Positions 24,000 through 34,263 of a stretch of 64,000 nucleotides of DNA are shown here, in pieces; positions within the stretch are counted from its first letter, which is position 1, and each line of letters starts with the position of its first letter. The translations under genes were made by a program, and so were the position numbers. The notes beneath the pieces are model-generated. The model was not told where the DNA came from and ran no database searches. It saw nothing but the letters and a program-made list of their open reading frames with translations. Source of the stretch: Gordius sp. MW1 (Eukaryota > Nematomorpha > Gordioida > Gordea > Gordiidae); contig OZ038531.1 of the NCBI GenBank assembly GCA_964036665.1, positions 186,001 to 250,000 of the forward strand, written 5' to 3'.

Positions 24000-24945
24000 T
24001 GCTGCCTTTGTTGACGTATTTGAAGATATACTTGATGGACTTTACGGAATTGCGTACTCTACGTTTATGTGCGCCGTGAACATTTTTTGCGAGTAGGGGA
24101 GAGTAAGGGACTATCCAGCTGTTGTCAATTTTGACTGGGGCATTTTTTACCTGTATTGAAACATAGTAGGGCAGCCGAATTTATTTACATATGACATCGC
24201 GTCCTGCGTATATTCATGCATGTGACAGGGACTTCCCGTATACGTAGCCAGAAGGATGACCATTCGACCAAGATCGGACGTGTTACCATCCTTCTCAATG
24301 GCATCGCGCAGGTGAATATATTGCTCGGCCCGAAGTAATCACTGATTAAGGTGGATGTAAAGGAGTCGTTCGCTCTCGATCTTGGCATACATGTCGACAA
24401 CATATTGGTGAAATAGTTGCCAGCACCGCAAGATGTGGTTAGGTTGGTTTGCGCGTACCATTAGCCGATACGCGTTAAAATTCATCGCCAATACCTAGTA
24501 GACAAATACACGGATCATATAGGGGCACAAAAAATAATACGCTTACCTTTTTTTGTGTAGGAGTTCGTGTAGCGGAATCTAGGCGCATTAGATTTAGGTG
24601 GTAGCCATTCTCTCCTTGGCAAAACAATATGGGGTATTGCAGGGCATCGTATGATCTGTGCGTGGCATCGATGTTCTTGAGGGTTTCATCTCTTCGGCTT
24701 ATTATAATATCGCGACGCTCAAATTCGCTTCCAACCATGACGATCGCTATTTCGTCTATCGTAGGCGCGTTAAGTCTTTCATGTTCCCCAGGTGGCGTCC
24801 TATCAGCCTTGATAACGACCTTGTAATCGTCAGTGGTCATGCGCTCCAACGCGAGTTTGAATAGGGTAACCATATGATTTTTAGTGTAGAATAACTGCTG
24901 CAACGCGGGGACTATATCACGGCGGATAACGGTATGCATCCCGCA
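24000..24945 (-). pseudogene. Helitron N-terminal/Rep region, HUH part missing
   Basis: The minus frame 24939-24475 (DEIAIVMVGSEFERRDIIIS, SYDALQYPILFCQGENGYHL) is the helitron-like N-terminal domain. It is followed by fragments with QYVVDMYAKIESERLLYI, AEQYIHLRDAIEKDGN and GSPCHMHEYTQDAMSYV (24.41-24.19 kb). After a break near 24.14 kb the sequence resumes with SWIVPYSPLLAKN and SVKSIKYIFKYVNKGS, which contains the paired-Tyr region. The stretch that should hold the HUH metal-binding motif between them is absent, so the nuclease is dead. Confidence 0.7.
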
Positions 24946-25005
24946 TCGTGATCAAGCGTCGCTTATGAAATATATTTGAAGAAAGCCGTGGGCAGCATCA
25001 GGTAC

Positions 25006-25464
25006 CTAAAAAAGGGACCCGATTAGGTGGTAAATTTGCCCTTGTACTCTAAACGTGGGCATGAAACCACCATCATTAATAATGCGCGTTGCCTCAAACG
25101 ATGTCATTTGAAAGCAAGCGTTGTGTTGGCGAATGTGTTCGAGAAAGTGTTTGGACACAGGAGTTGTCCCAGCATAACTTAACAGCGGATCCGGTGGCTC
25201 TACCAGAGGTGGTAAAGTCACCTTCCCATTCAAATAACACATTCCATCCGGTTCTGTGCGGAACCGTAGAGCCTGACAATGTACACACAGTGTATCCATT
25301 CTGCTAATTGTGACGGAGGGATGAAGTCTGTAATCATACGCCGAATCATACGCGAAAGCGGCTAAGGTTAAATTGTCTCCCGAGCTATTTCGTGTAAGCC
25401 TAGCTCGCTTCCGAAGGTCGGTCAGCCGAGCGTTGCGCTTTCCGCCAGTTTCAGTGGCTCTCAA
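25006..25464 (-). pseudogene. Helitron N-terminal segment
   Basis: The minus frame starts MRATETGGKRNARLTDLRKR, continues CVHCQALRFRTEPDGMCYLN, GKVTLPPLVEPPDPLL and HIRQHNACFQMTSFEA, and ends LIGSLF. This is the conserved region ahead of the Rep domain in animal Helitrons. Its first residues are the last unit of the repeat array at 25.4-25.87 kb. Confidence 0.8.
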
Positions 25465-25875
25465 CGTCGAGGCTCGGTTCCAAAGGTCGGCCAGCCGAGC
25501 GTTGCGCTTTTCGCCAGTTTCCGTTGCTCTCGACGTCTAGGCTCGGTTCCGAAGGTCGGCTAGCCGGGCGTTGCGCTTTTCGCCAGTTTTAGCTGCTCTC
25601 GCCGTGGAGGATCGATTCCGCTTTTTGGCCAGCCAGGAGTTGCGCTTTCCGGCAGTTTAAGCTTCTCGACGTGGAGGATCGGTTCCGAAGGTCAGCCAGC
25701 CGGGCGTTGCGCTTTCCGCCAGTTTCAGCTGCTCTCGACGTGGAGGCTCGGTTCCGAAGGTCGGCCAGCCGGGCGTTGCGCTTTCCGCCAGTTTCAGCTG
25801 CTGCGTGTAGCCGCGGTTCAGAAGGTCGGCCAGCCGGGCGTTGCGCTTTTCGCCAGTTTCAGCTGCTCTGGTCTT
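25400..25875 (-). repeat. Tandem repeats coding Arg-rich Helitron N-terminus
   Basis: About six GC-rich units of roughly 75-80 bp (ggtcggccagccgggcgttg, cgctttccgccagtttcagc). On the minus strand they translate to repeated units of the type RAAETGGKRNARLADLRNRA, about 26 residues each. Arg/Ala/Glu-rich repeats at this position are known in Helitron proteins. Confidence 0.75.
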
Positions 25876-26494
25876 TTTTTGGTTTTTGTAGCAGGTAGAA
25901 TTTTTGTTAAAGTTTGTTTCCTCCGGGTATGAGGCTGTTGGTTATAATAGGTTAACAAAAGTAAAATAAAGATTGTTTAGAATTTGGGGGGGGGGGCTTA
26001 AAACGAAACAGTAGTAAAGTAGGCACCCGATTTTAGACTTAGAACCATTGTAACGACAAAATTAGTTAAGTAAGTTATTAAACTAAGCTACCATAGAGAT
26101 GTTTATCTTCGAATGTGTGTCGCACCGTTGTACTACATGTCAAAGCTTCCACAAACTAGCATTAACATGTAGATGAGATGGCGAATTTCAGTAAGAAATG
26201 AAGGTCGATTCGATATAAGCGTGTTTCTACCTCTCATTATGGTGAAAGGAAACAAAAACGTTAAAGCAAATGTGTAACGATATACATTTATAACAATACT
26301 AAAGATCATTCGAGAATACTTCAGCTTTGTATGTATGACGTCATTATTGTATATGATGCTATAAATGAAACTGGCCGTGAAATCTCTGATATTTTTAAAA
26401 CGCAAAGGTATTTTAGGAATCTGAAAAAGCTATTTTACCCCTGGCCGACATGGGAACCTACGGGTAAAGTTTCGCGTGAATCAGAATTTAGCCC

Positions 26495-26495
<1 letters not shown>

Positions 26496-26525
<30 letters not shown>

Positions 26526-26662
26526 CATACATACATACATACATACATACATACATACATACATACATACATACATACATACATACATACATACATACAT
26601 ACATACATACATACATACATACATACATACATACATACATACATACATACATACATACATAC

Positions 26663-26693
<31 letters not shown>

Positions 26694-26895
26694 CATACAT
26701 ACATACATACATACATACATACATACATACATACATACATACATACATACATACATACATACATACATACATACATACATACATACATACATACATACAT
26801 ACATACATACATACATACATACATACATACATACATACATACATACATACATACATACATACATACATACATACATACATACATACATACATGCA
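26496..26895. repeat. ACAT microsatellite, about 400 bp
   Basis: About 99 tandem copies of the tetranucleotide acat, with a single actt interruption at about 26661. It lies about 30 bp inside the Helitron 5' end. Open frames on both strands (YIHTYIHT, MYVCMYVC) are artefacts of a repeat without stops. Confidence 0.95.
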
Positions 26896-26991
26896 TACAT
26901 GCACTTTACTTTATATATATAGATATGCTTATTTTGGATTGCAGATGTCTGGTAAATATAATATAAAAGTACTCTTTTACACTACTTTAGT

Positions 26992-27177
26992 AAAAAGGAA
27001 AAGCCTAATAAAAAAGATGGTAAATATGATTTAATTTGGAATAATTTTAATTATGCAACAGGTGAAGATGTGAATAATTGTTCTGTAGAAAAAACTCTGG
27101 TTTGTATTAAATGGTATAATGAAAAGGATGGTATTTATATTACTAACAAAATATTGGTCATTTTAAATGTATATTAA
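26992..27177 (+). pseudogene. Coding-like frame in the right part of hAT-2
   Basis: A 61-codon open frame without a Met start reads KKEKPNKKDGKYDLIWNNFN, then YATGEDVNNCSVEKTLVCIK, then WYNEKDGIYITNK. It follows a splice-acceptor-like TACACTACTTTAG. Composition looks protein-like, but I do not recognise it. It could be a remnant of a transposase or a host exon captured by hAT-2. No donor was identified. Confidence 0.35.
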
Positions 27178-27450
27178 CTAAGATAATTTGCTTGCAAGCA
27201 TATAAAAAAGATCTTTTTTGTCTATTCTTAAAAGAACACTTGCCCGTTAAAATATTAAGTGTATTTATTTAATGATTATGCGTGTATGTATCTAATTATA
27301 TATAACTTATATCACCAATAAAAATCAGTAAATATTATACAAAATGGTTTAGCAATTAAAAATTCCCCCCCGAAAGTTGAAAATACCCCTCCGGAGCATT
27401 TTTTCTGAAAGAAACCCTGAACAGGCCCGTTGCAGGTCTCTAATTAGAAG

Positions 27451-28036
27451 AGCTATAAACTTTTTATACTTTAGATGTTGATAAATTTTTACTCTTAGAT
27501 GACCTTTAAGTTTTAATTATAATAAATTATAGGTATTTTTGTAAATTTATTTTAATTTTCTTGCATTGCGCATCTACAACGAATATATTTGAGGTTGCAC
27601 TGTGAATTCAGTCTATGACAAAATGTTTGCTATTATAATTAATTTAGCTTAGTTAAATTTTGTATCCGATGTAAATAACCTAATATAATATTCTAATGCC
27701 AGAGTTTTTGTCGGGTTTAGTAATAGATAGCTTTTGGTTATGTTTCAATAAATGATTATAAGCACATTAAGGTGTAATGCCTTTGAATAATGTTTCCATC
27801 TCACACGTCGCTGTTAGTTTATTATATGTAAAATATAAATCTGCTTTAACATTTGATCTTTACATCTGGTCACAACAAGCTAATGTCGTCCGAGCGTCCA
27901 GTATTGACTTTCTCTACACCCCAATTAATATAGATAAAGAAATCTGACAAACTAATTAAAAGTTTAACCAATCATTTGAAATGAATTTATTAATATTTAT
28001 AAGTCCTTTGCTACGTTGAGATTTATCAACAAGAAA
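27451..28036. other. No gene seen
   Basis: AT-rich sequence without repeats or frames of note. Confidence 0.5.
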
Positions 28037-28815
28037 AACCAACCGGCAAACTGTTTGCATATTCTGGTAGAGCTATTTACGGTGAACACACATATATTTT
28101 TAGTATTTTCCCTATACGACAAGTTTTTTAAATATTCGCTGTTGCAAAAACAGCGATTTTAGCGTTTTTTAAATGTCTCTAATTTGCAAATTAATCGGTA
28201 AAAATTTGGTTTGATAGATTTGATTTGTAGATAAAAAGGAGAGGAACTAATAAATTTATTTTAGCATAGCACGATTTGAATTATATGCAAAATTGAATTG
28301 GTGTCAAGGAACAAATAGTCAAATAACAAATATGATTATGTAATGCATGAAGATACATATTAAAAATTATAAAAAGGTATGTATTTATAACTTAACTATA
28401 TAATTTGAAGATATGGTATAATATATGCACATTTTTATAACGTTGATGTAATAATATAATTAATAATGTAGATTAAAATGGCAGATTTTTAATGATATAG
28501 ATGAAGTATGTTAACCAAATAAGATACAGATTTATGTACGATTCTATAATACAATATTATAAATATAAAAGAAGTTTTTATATTGTATTATCTTTAATAA
28601 TATTGTATTCATAGACTAATTTAACCATAGACTGCCGAACAGCTGATTTTTACTATTGAAATCATTCAGACACCAAACTAGCTGCCATTTTGTAGGAAAA
28701 ACTCAACAACAGGTATATTTATACTTCTCCACGATAAAATATTGAAGAAAATAAATAAGACTAATGGCTTAATTTATAAATTAAAAAAAAAATTAAATTA
28801 GAACAGTAAATTTTG

Positions 28816-28890
28816 AGAGGTGAGGATGGTAGAGGGCAATGGACAAGTTAGTGACTGAGAGAAGTAGTTGAGGCAGGGGCACCATCTATA
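28816..28890. repeat. Direct repeat flanking the palindrome, left
   Basis: gaggtgaggatggtagaggg through aggcaggggcaccatcta recurs at 29926-30002 on the other side of the palindrome, and part of it again near 30.04 kb. This looks like an older tandem repeat into which the palindrome was inserted. Confidence 0.6.
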
Positions 28891-28897
28891 ATTACAT

Positions 28898-29849
28898 TAG
28901 TCAACAAATAATGGTCTTGTGTAAATAACCGGGGAACGGTCAACATATTCCGATAGAGTTTTTTATGGTGAACACAAATATGTTTGTCGTTTTTTTCCTA
29001 TAAGTCAAGTTTTTTTAGATATTTCGAGTCAAAGTTGCGAAAATAACCGTTTTTGACCCTTTTCGATGCACAATAGAGCGATATTGAATGGCTAAAAAAA
29101 AAATTTTAAACCTCTAAGTGGTAGATTAACTTAGGGTAAAACATTGAAAAATGATTTTTTTCCCCTATTGTTCTTACTTTTTAATATATATTAAAAATGC
29201 AATTAGTCCCTATGCGAAATCGCGGCTTCCTTTGAGCCTCCCTCCCTCTTTATCTAATTGGCTTATATGCTTATATAACACTATACCCTTGGTGCATGTA
29301 AGTGATTAATGAGTGTGGTGGGTGCAAGAGTTGTGGGTTAATGCGAACTATTCCTGCTATTACGCCTGTCATCCTCCCTCTCTACTAGAGGAATAGCTCG
29401 TATTACGCCAGTACTTTTCCACACCCACACCCCCACATCATCCATCAATCACTCACATGCACCAAGAGTATAGTGTTATAAACCCAATTAGATAGAGAGG
29501 GAGGGAGGGAGGCTCAATGGATGCCGCTTCGCATAGGGACTAATTGATATTTGATACATTAGAAAAAGTAAAAACAATAGGGGAAAAAATCATTTTTCAA
29601 TGTTTTACCCTAAGTTGGTTCTACCACTAAGAGGTTTAAAATTTTTTTTTAGCCATTCAAAATCGCTCTATTGAACACATTGAACATCGAAAAGGGTCAA
29701 AAACGGTCATTTTCGCAACTTTGAATCTAAATATCTAAAAAACTTGACGTATAGGAAAAAAACGAAAAACATATTTGTGTTCACCACAAAAAACTCTATC
29801 GGAATATGTTGACCGTTTTCCGGTTATTTTTTTTTTGTTGACCAGTGTT
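28898..29849. mobile_element. Foldback element, palindrome of about 950 bp
   Basis: The two halves are inverted copies of each other almost to the centre (near 29.38 kb). Left landmarks in order are gtcaacaaataa, ggtcaacatattccgatag, ggtgaacacaaatatg, aaacctctaagtggtag and tgcatgtaagtgattaatg; all recur inverted on the right. The ends share sequence with the outer pair at 28.04 and 32.7 kb, so they belong to one family. No frame is present. Confidence 0.7.
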
Positions 29850-29925
29850 ATTATATAAAATGTAAATATATAAAGATAAAAATATTACTTTTATAAAAAT
29901 GTTCAAATACAAACTTACAAATTCT

Positions 29926-30002
29926 AGAGGTGAGGATGTTAGAGGGTAAAATACAAGTTTGGAGTGACTGATGAGCAGTAGTTAAGGCAGGGGCACCATC
30001 TA
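29926..30002. repeat. Direct repeat flanking the palindrome, right
   Basis: Counterpart of 28816-28890 (gaggtgaggatgttagaggg through ggggcaccatcta). Confidence 0.6.
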
Positions 30003-30475
30003 CAAATATTATAAAAAATGTAAATATAAATTACAAATTCTAGAGGTGGAGATAGTAGTAAGTTTGTGATACGGCATTTATAGTAGGTTTGCAACTTTTT
30101 GCCTACATTCACAGTTAGATACTCATAAACTCCATTTTCATACACTGGTTTATTTTTTGTGATAAACTATGTTTTAAGTTTGACATTTCTCACTTCATAA
30201 ATTTAAAATAAACGGTAAAGCACAGCGCGTCCTGATTGATCGAGAAAAAAATATCAGGATCCTGATGTTTTCTTGATATTTTGTTATTTGACCGTTTGCT
30301 ATGTGACTTGATACCGCAAAATTAACACACCCCAATCTTTTTACATTGAGAAATTACCCCAGACTTGATCCCTCCTTTCCTTGTAACACTAACTGGAATT
30401 AAGTGCGTGTTGTTGTTAATCTACTTTTTTATTACTACTCACTACACTACTACCTCGGTAGGAAATGGTTGTGAG

Positions 30476-31219
30476 CATAGACTGGATAGACCATGGGTGT
30501 ACCCTGGTTTTGAATTAGGGGGGGGGGCAGATTAAAAAAAAAAGGACCCCACTATCCAAAATTTTCCTGAGAGCAAAAAAAAAGCAACTGCCCTAAATTA
30601 GGCAGTGTGGGCAGCCAGACCCCCTGCCCCCCTGGCAAATTAAGGGGGGGGGGCAGGGGGTCCGGCTGCCCCCCTCTGGCTAATAAGGGGGGGGGCAAAA
30701 CATAATTTTTTTTTAATTTGTTAGGGTTTTTGTATTGAAATTTTTTTTTAATTAGGGGGGGGGCAGCGTACGCCCATGGGATAGACTGCTCATCAACGAA
30801 CAAAATGTGTACCCCTTTTTCCACCATTTTGATATTAATACGGTAAAGTGGTGATCATATAGAAATTAGTAATTTTCGAAAATTAAATAATCTTAAAAAG
30901 GTAAATAAAAAAATATTAAATTGGGTAGATATCAAAAACAGCGTTTTAAAATAAATATCATTTAAACAATACATAAAAATTAAAAATGTAAAAACTGCGA
31001 TTAAAGTTTGTTTAATAATATAGCGCCGTCAATATTTTGTATAATATTAATTTATTGACGTTTGTTTTAATTTATAAATTAGTGAGGAAGGTAAATTGAC
31101 TGTTATAGGGCAAAATTACATGGTTAAAATACACCAGTTGCACTCTTCAAAATGGAGGAAAATTTGACACACAATTAACCATATGCAACATATGGCATGA
31201 ACAGTCTATCTTGTCTATA
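30476..31219. mobile_element. hAT-like MITE, family A, copy 2
   Basis: Ends catagactggatagac and, inverted on the right, tatagacaagatagactg. Flanked by perfect 8-bp copies gttgtgag at 30468-30475 and 31220-31227. The interior matches copy 1 at 4236-4672 closely. A family-C MITE sits inside its left end. Confidence 0.85.
30492..30778. mobile_element. Family-C MITE nested in the family-A MITE
   Basis: 287 bp, ends catgggtgtaccctgg and gcagcgtacgcccatg, with perfect 8-bp duplications ggatagac at 30484-30491 and 30779-30786. The interior is mostly G/C and A/T runs. Excision restores an uninterrupted family-A end. Confidence 0.85.
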
Positions 31220-31652
31220 GTTGTGAGATAGTCAGTACAATACAATCCTATTCACCCCTTATCCCATTATTAGCATCTGCAAAATATTTTATTATTTTAA
31301 TTTTTTTATTAGGTGTAAAAAATAATAAATTATAAGACTAAGGTTAAATATAAATTTGCAAAAATACAATTTGTGCTCACCACATTTTTTAAACCCAATT
31401 TTTTTTGCTGCATCTTTTTTTGCCCCCCCCCCCCCTCTAGTAAATACACATTAATCTTTTGTGTATCTTTAATCTTTTTACCAATTGTATAGTAACGTGG
31501 GGAGTTTGTTTAAAAATTCTTAATTTAAAAGTCAATGAGCTTAATTGAAATTCAAGCGTAAAATGCATATAAATTGGTGTGGCATAATTTTGTGAGGAAC
31601 AATAAGTCTTGGCATTATAAATTAGGAATTCAATTGTTATTACAAACATATA

Positions 31653-31809
31653 CATGGGCGTAGGGTTAAAGGGAGGGGTTGCTGCCCCCCTCTAAATCCA
31701 AATATTCGTCAACATTTAATATGATTATGACTAAAACTTAAAATTATCATTTTGCCCCTCCCTAAATTATTATTGCCCCCCTTTAAATCCAATCCTAGCT
31801 ACGTTGATG
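31653..31809. mobile_element. Family-C MITE
   Basis: Ends catgggcgtaggg and, at the right, ctagctacgttgatg. Flanks aacatata (31645-31652) and aagatata (31810-31817) match at 7 of 8 positions. Confidence 0.65.
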
Positions 31810-32740
31810 AAGATATAAAAAAATGGAATGCCCAATATCGTTCAAAATACATTACCTACATTCCCATCTAGACTTTTTCCCAGAAAATATAAGGGCCATG
31901 AGTGAAGATCAGGATGAATGTTTTCACCAAGACATATCTAAAATGACGGATGGAAAATTCGTAAAACGAACATAAAACATACGCCAATCTTGCTATGAAA
32001 GTTCCATTAAACTATTGTAAGTTTTATTACTAGCTCATTTCTGTTATTTCTTATTTGCTTAATAATAAATGAATAACCCGACGTATAACAATTATCATTA
32101 ATTTAAAAAAATATCGTGTACATTTACTCACTTGCGGGGATGGTTGGCATTAATTAGATATGGGTTCAGAAAATAAGAGGTGAGCACAGATTTTATTTTT
32201 GCAAATTTATATTTAATTTTAGGCTAATGATTTAATACTTTTTCACCCCTAATTAAAAATATTAAAAATTTTGTTGTAAAGATAGGGATAAGGGGTGAAC
32301 AATATTGTACTTGACTAGCTCAAAACCTTTGCCAGCAGTGGTATTAATCTAGTGGTAGTAGGTAGAGTAGATAAACAAGAACACCATAATCCCTAGTGTT
32401 AAAGGGAAGGCGACCTCATGTTTGAGCATATATGTCAATGTAAAAAGAAAGGGTTAAGTTAATTTTGTTATAATTTAAAAATCAATTGTGCCAAGATAAA
32501 AAAAAATTATTAATTGGTTTCTCTCCCCTTTATCTGCAAATTAAAATCATTAAATCAAATGTTATTAATTAATTTGCAAATTATTGACCTTTAAAAAACG
32601 CCAAAATCGCTGTTTTTGGCAACTTTGACATTAAATTTTTAAAAAATTGATGTATATGGAAAATACTTAAATATATTTGTGTTCACCGTCAAAATCTCTA
32701 CCGGAATTGCAAACAGTTTGCCGGTATGGTTATAAAATGT

Positions 32741-33618
32741 CCTAAGGGTGGGGAAAAACTCCAACATAAGTCCCAGGGGTCAATTAGTTGAGAGGCTCTC
32801 ATAAATATTGAATATGGTCAGAATATGTGAAAATTCACTTAGCTATCTATTCGTTATGTTGGATTTGATAAGAAACTCAGGTAACACATTCATTATTAAA
32901 AATCTGTAATCGCCATTGTCGAAAACGAAAACATAAAAGAAGGTAAAACTGTTGCTTGCGCAGTTCCATTGAAGCCACAATAGGTACTATGTCTCTCAAC
33001 TTCGACACATCACCAGCTGAAATAATTTTTTAAGAAAACCCGACCTTTGTATAGTTGGTTTTCCAAAGTATAGTTCTGACTATATCACAAAAGAGTAAGT
33101 ACGTTGATGAAAATAATAAATAAGCTAATACTTATCATTTCCATTCCGTTTAAAAAACATTAATTTTCGATTTTGTCATTATGAATCTAATTCAATGTCG
33201 ATTACTACAAGAGTTAAGTAGAATACACTTTATTTCCCCACATCATTGAAATAAATATATAGTTAATAGCAATAGCAATCCAGCTTTGAATAATTATTTA
33301 GACTTCTAAATAATAGAATTATAGAAAGGGGCAAAGCGTTGCTATAGTGCTTCTATTATAAGATATCGAACGATTCGTCTATTATTGTTTAATATCTCCA
33401 AAGGTTTATATAATTACCGTGGTTATGTTTAACTTAAATGCCCGTTTTTGATTCTTTTCAGCAATATGCCAAATTCTATAATTAAAGTACCAGTTTACCC
33501 CTTTTAAATTTCTACGTCGATCATAATTTTTTACAAACATAAGCTGCTATTTCATTAAATACGCAAATAAAAGAAAATATAAACTTATATTTTTAGGATT
33601 AGCAGCTCCACTGTTAAT
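32741..33618. other. No gene seen
   Basis: AT-rich sequence with no feature I can support on either strand. Confidence 0.45.
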
Positions 33619-33626
33619 ACCGTCTT

Positions 33627-33850
33627 CATGGGCGTAGCCAGCTTTCGGATTAGGGAGGGACGAGCTAAAAATATTCGCCGAGACTAAGTGAGAGCAAAAA
33701 AAAAAAAGGTCGCCAACTTCAATTAGGGGGGGGGGCGAAACACTAATTCTTTCCAATTTTTACAAAAATTTACATTAAAAAAAAGAAAAATTCTCATTTA
33801 GGGGGGGCGGAGGCGGCCACCCCCCCCCCCCCCCCCTGCCTACGCCCATG
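33627..33850. mobile_element. Family-C MITE, best-defined copy
   Basis: 224 bp, ends catgggcgtagccagc and tgcctacgcccatg, with perfect 8-bp duplications accgtctt at 33619-33626 and 33851-33858. This copy defines the family's ends. The 8-bp duplication points to the hAT superfamily. Confidence 0.85.
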
Positions 33851-34263
33851 ACCGTCTTCAAAGTATTATATCAATATCTGCTTCTGCCTTTTGTTTTTTA
33901 TGCTTGCAAATCAAGGTTTTGTAAAAAAAGCTCTAAACTATCAATAATAAATTTTGCGTAATACTTATGAATTAGCAGACAATTACATTTGTGAACAGAT
34001 TAACGTCCACACTATCAAAGCTTAGAATTTCATGACAGGAAAAATACTATTAAGTATCAATTTCCCTACCTAGCTGCCTTCTCTAAGTGTTTCCAAGAGT
34101 GCCATCGGGCTAGGAATTCAATGCGAATTATAAGGTCTTGAGTGCCATGTTTTAACAGGCGTAATCTTAAATTACATTTCGTATGATCCTGTGGGCAAAA
34201 ACAAAATACTCATACATGTTTAACAGCTGATTGAATATTTTTCTAAATTAATTTTTAGAAGCT

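Larger units (their letters stand above)
18811..26923 (-). mobile_element. Helitron nested in hAT-2
   Basis: Read on the minus strand, the element starts TCTATATATATAAAG and ends with a hairpin (GCAAAACAACGTTTGC) followed about a dozen bases later by CTAG, the classic Helitron 3' terminus. The flanks are A on one side and T on the other with no duplication, as expected for A|T Helitron insertion. Removing it restores a continuous hAT-2. The coding region (25.9 to 21.8 kb) is markedly GC-richer than its surroundings. The gene order on the minus strand is N-terminal repeats, Helitron N-terminal domain, Rep remnant, then Pif1-type helicase. A microsatellite lies near the 5' terminus and a tandem array near the 3' terminus. 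Confidence 0.9.
18404..27419. mobile_element. Second hAT-like element (hAT-2) inside hAT-1
   Basis: The ends are cagggtttctttcag and ctgaaagaaaccctg, a perfect 15-bp inverted repeat. They are flanked by perfect 8-bp duplications aacaggcc at 18396-18403 and 27420-27427. It inserted only about 15 bp from the right end of hAT-1. With the Helitron removed it is about 0.9 kb, so it is non-autonomous. Its subterminal regions are runs of C/G with ctcccggag-type motifs at both ends. Confidence 0.9.
15657..27442 (+). mobile_element. hAT transposon (hAT-1) carrying nested elements
   Basis: The ends are tagagacctgca on the left and tgcaggtctcta on the right, exact inverted repeats of 12 bp. They are flanked by perfect 8-bp duplications attagaag at 15649-15656 and 27443-27450. 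Without the nested 9.0 kb insertion the element is about 2.76 kb, a normal size for an autonomous hAT. Subterminal arrays of gggccgggcc type lie at 15.67-15.78 kb and 18.27-18.40 kb. A decayed BED-finger hAT transposase is on the plus strand at 16163-17612. Confidence 0.9.
28037..32731. mobile_element. Possible 4.7 kb element with long diverged inverted ends
   Basis: The left end (28037-28195: ccggcaaactgtttgca, ggtgaacacacatat, aaaaacagcgattttagcg) and the right end (32560-32731, inverted) match over about 160 bp. The interior holds other insertions (palindrome at 28.9-29.85 kb, family-A and family-C MITEs) and no transposase. It could instead be two separate solo pieces of one family. No target duplication was identified. 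Confidence 0.45.

Noticed and set aside
26496-26895. CRISPR-like array
   Set aside because: Perfect tetranucleotide repeat with no spacers, in a eukaryotic context.
26331-26966. Frames of 77-211 codons on both strands around 26.3-27.0 kb
   Set aside because: They are made almost wholly of the acat microsatellite, which has no stops in several frames; the low-complexity YIHT/MYVC peptides are not genes.
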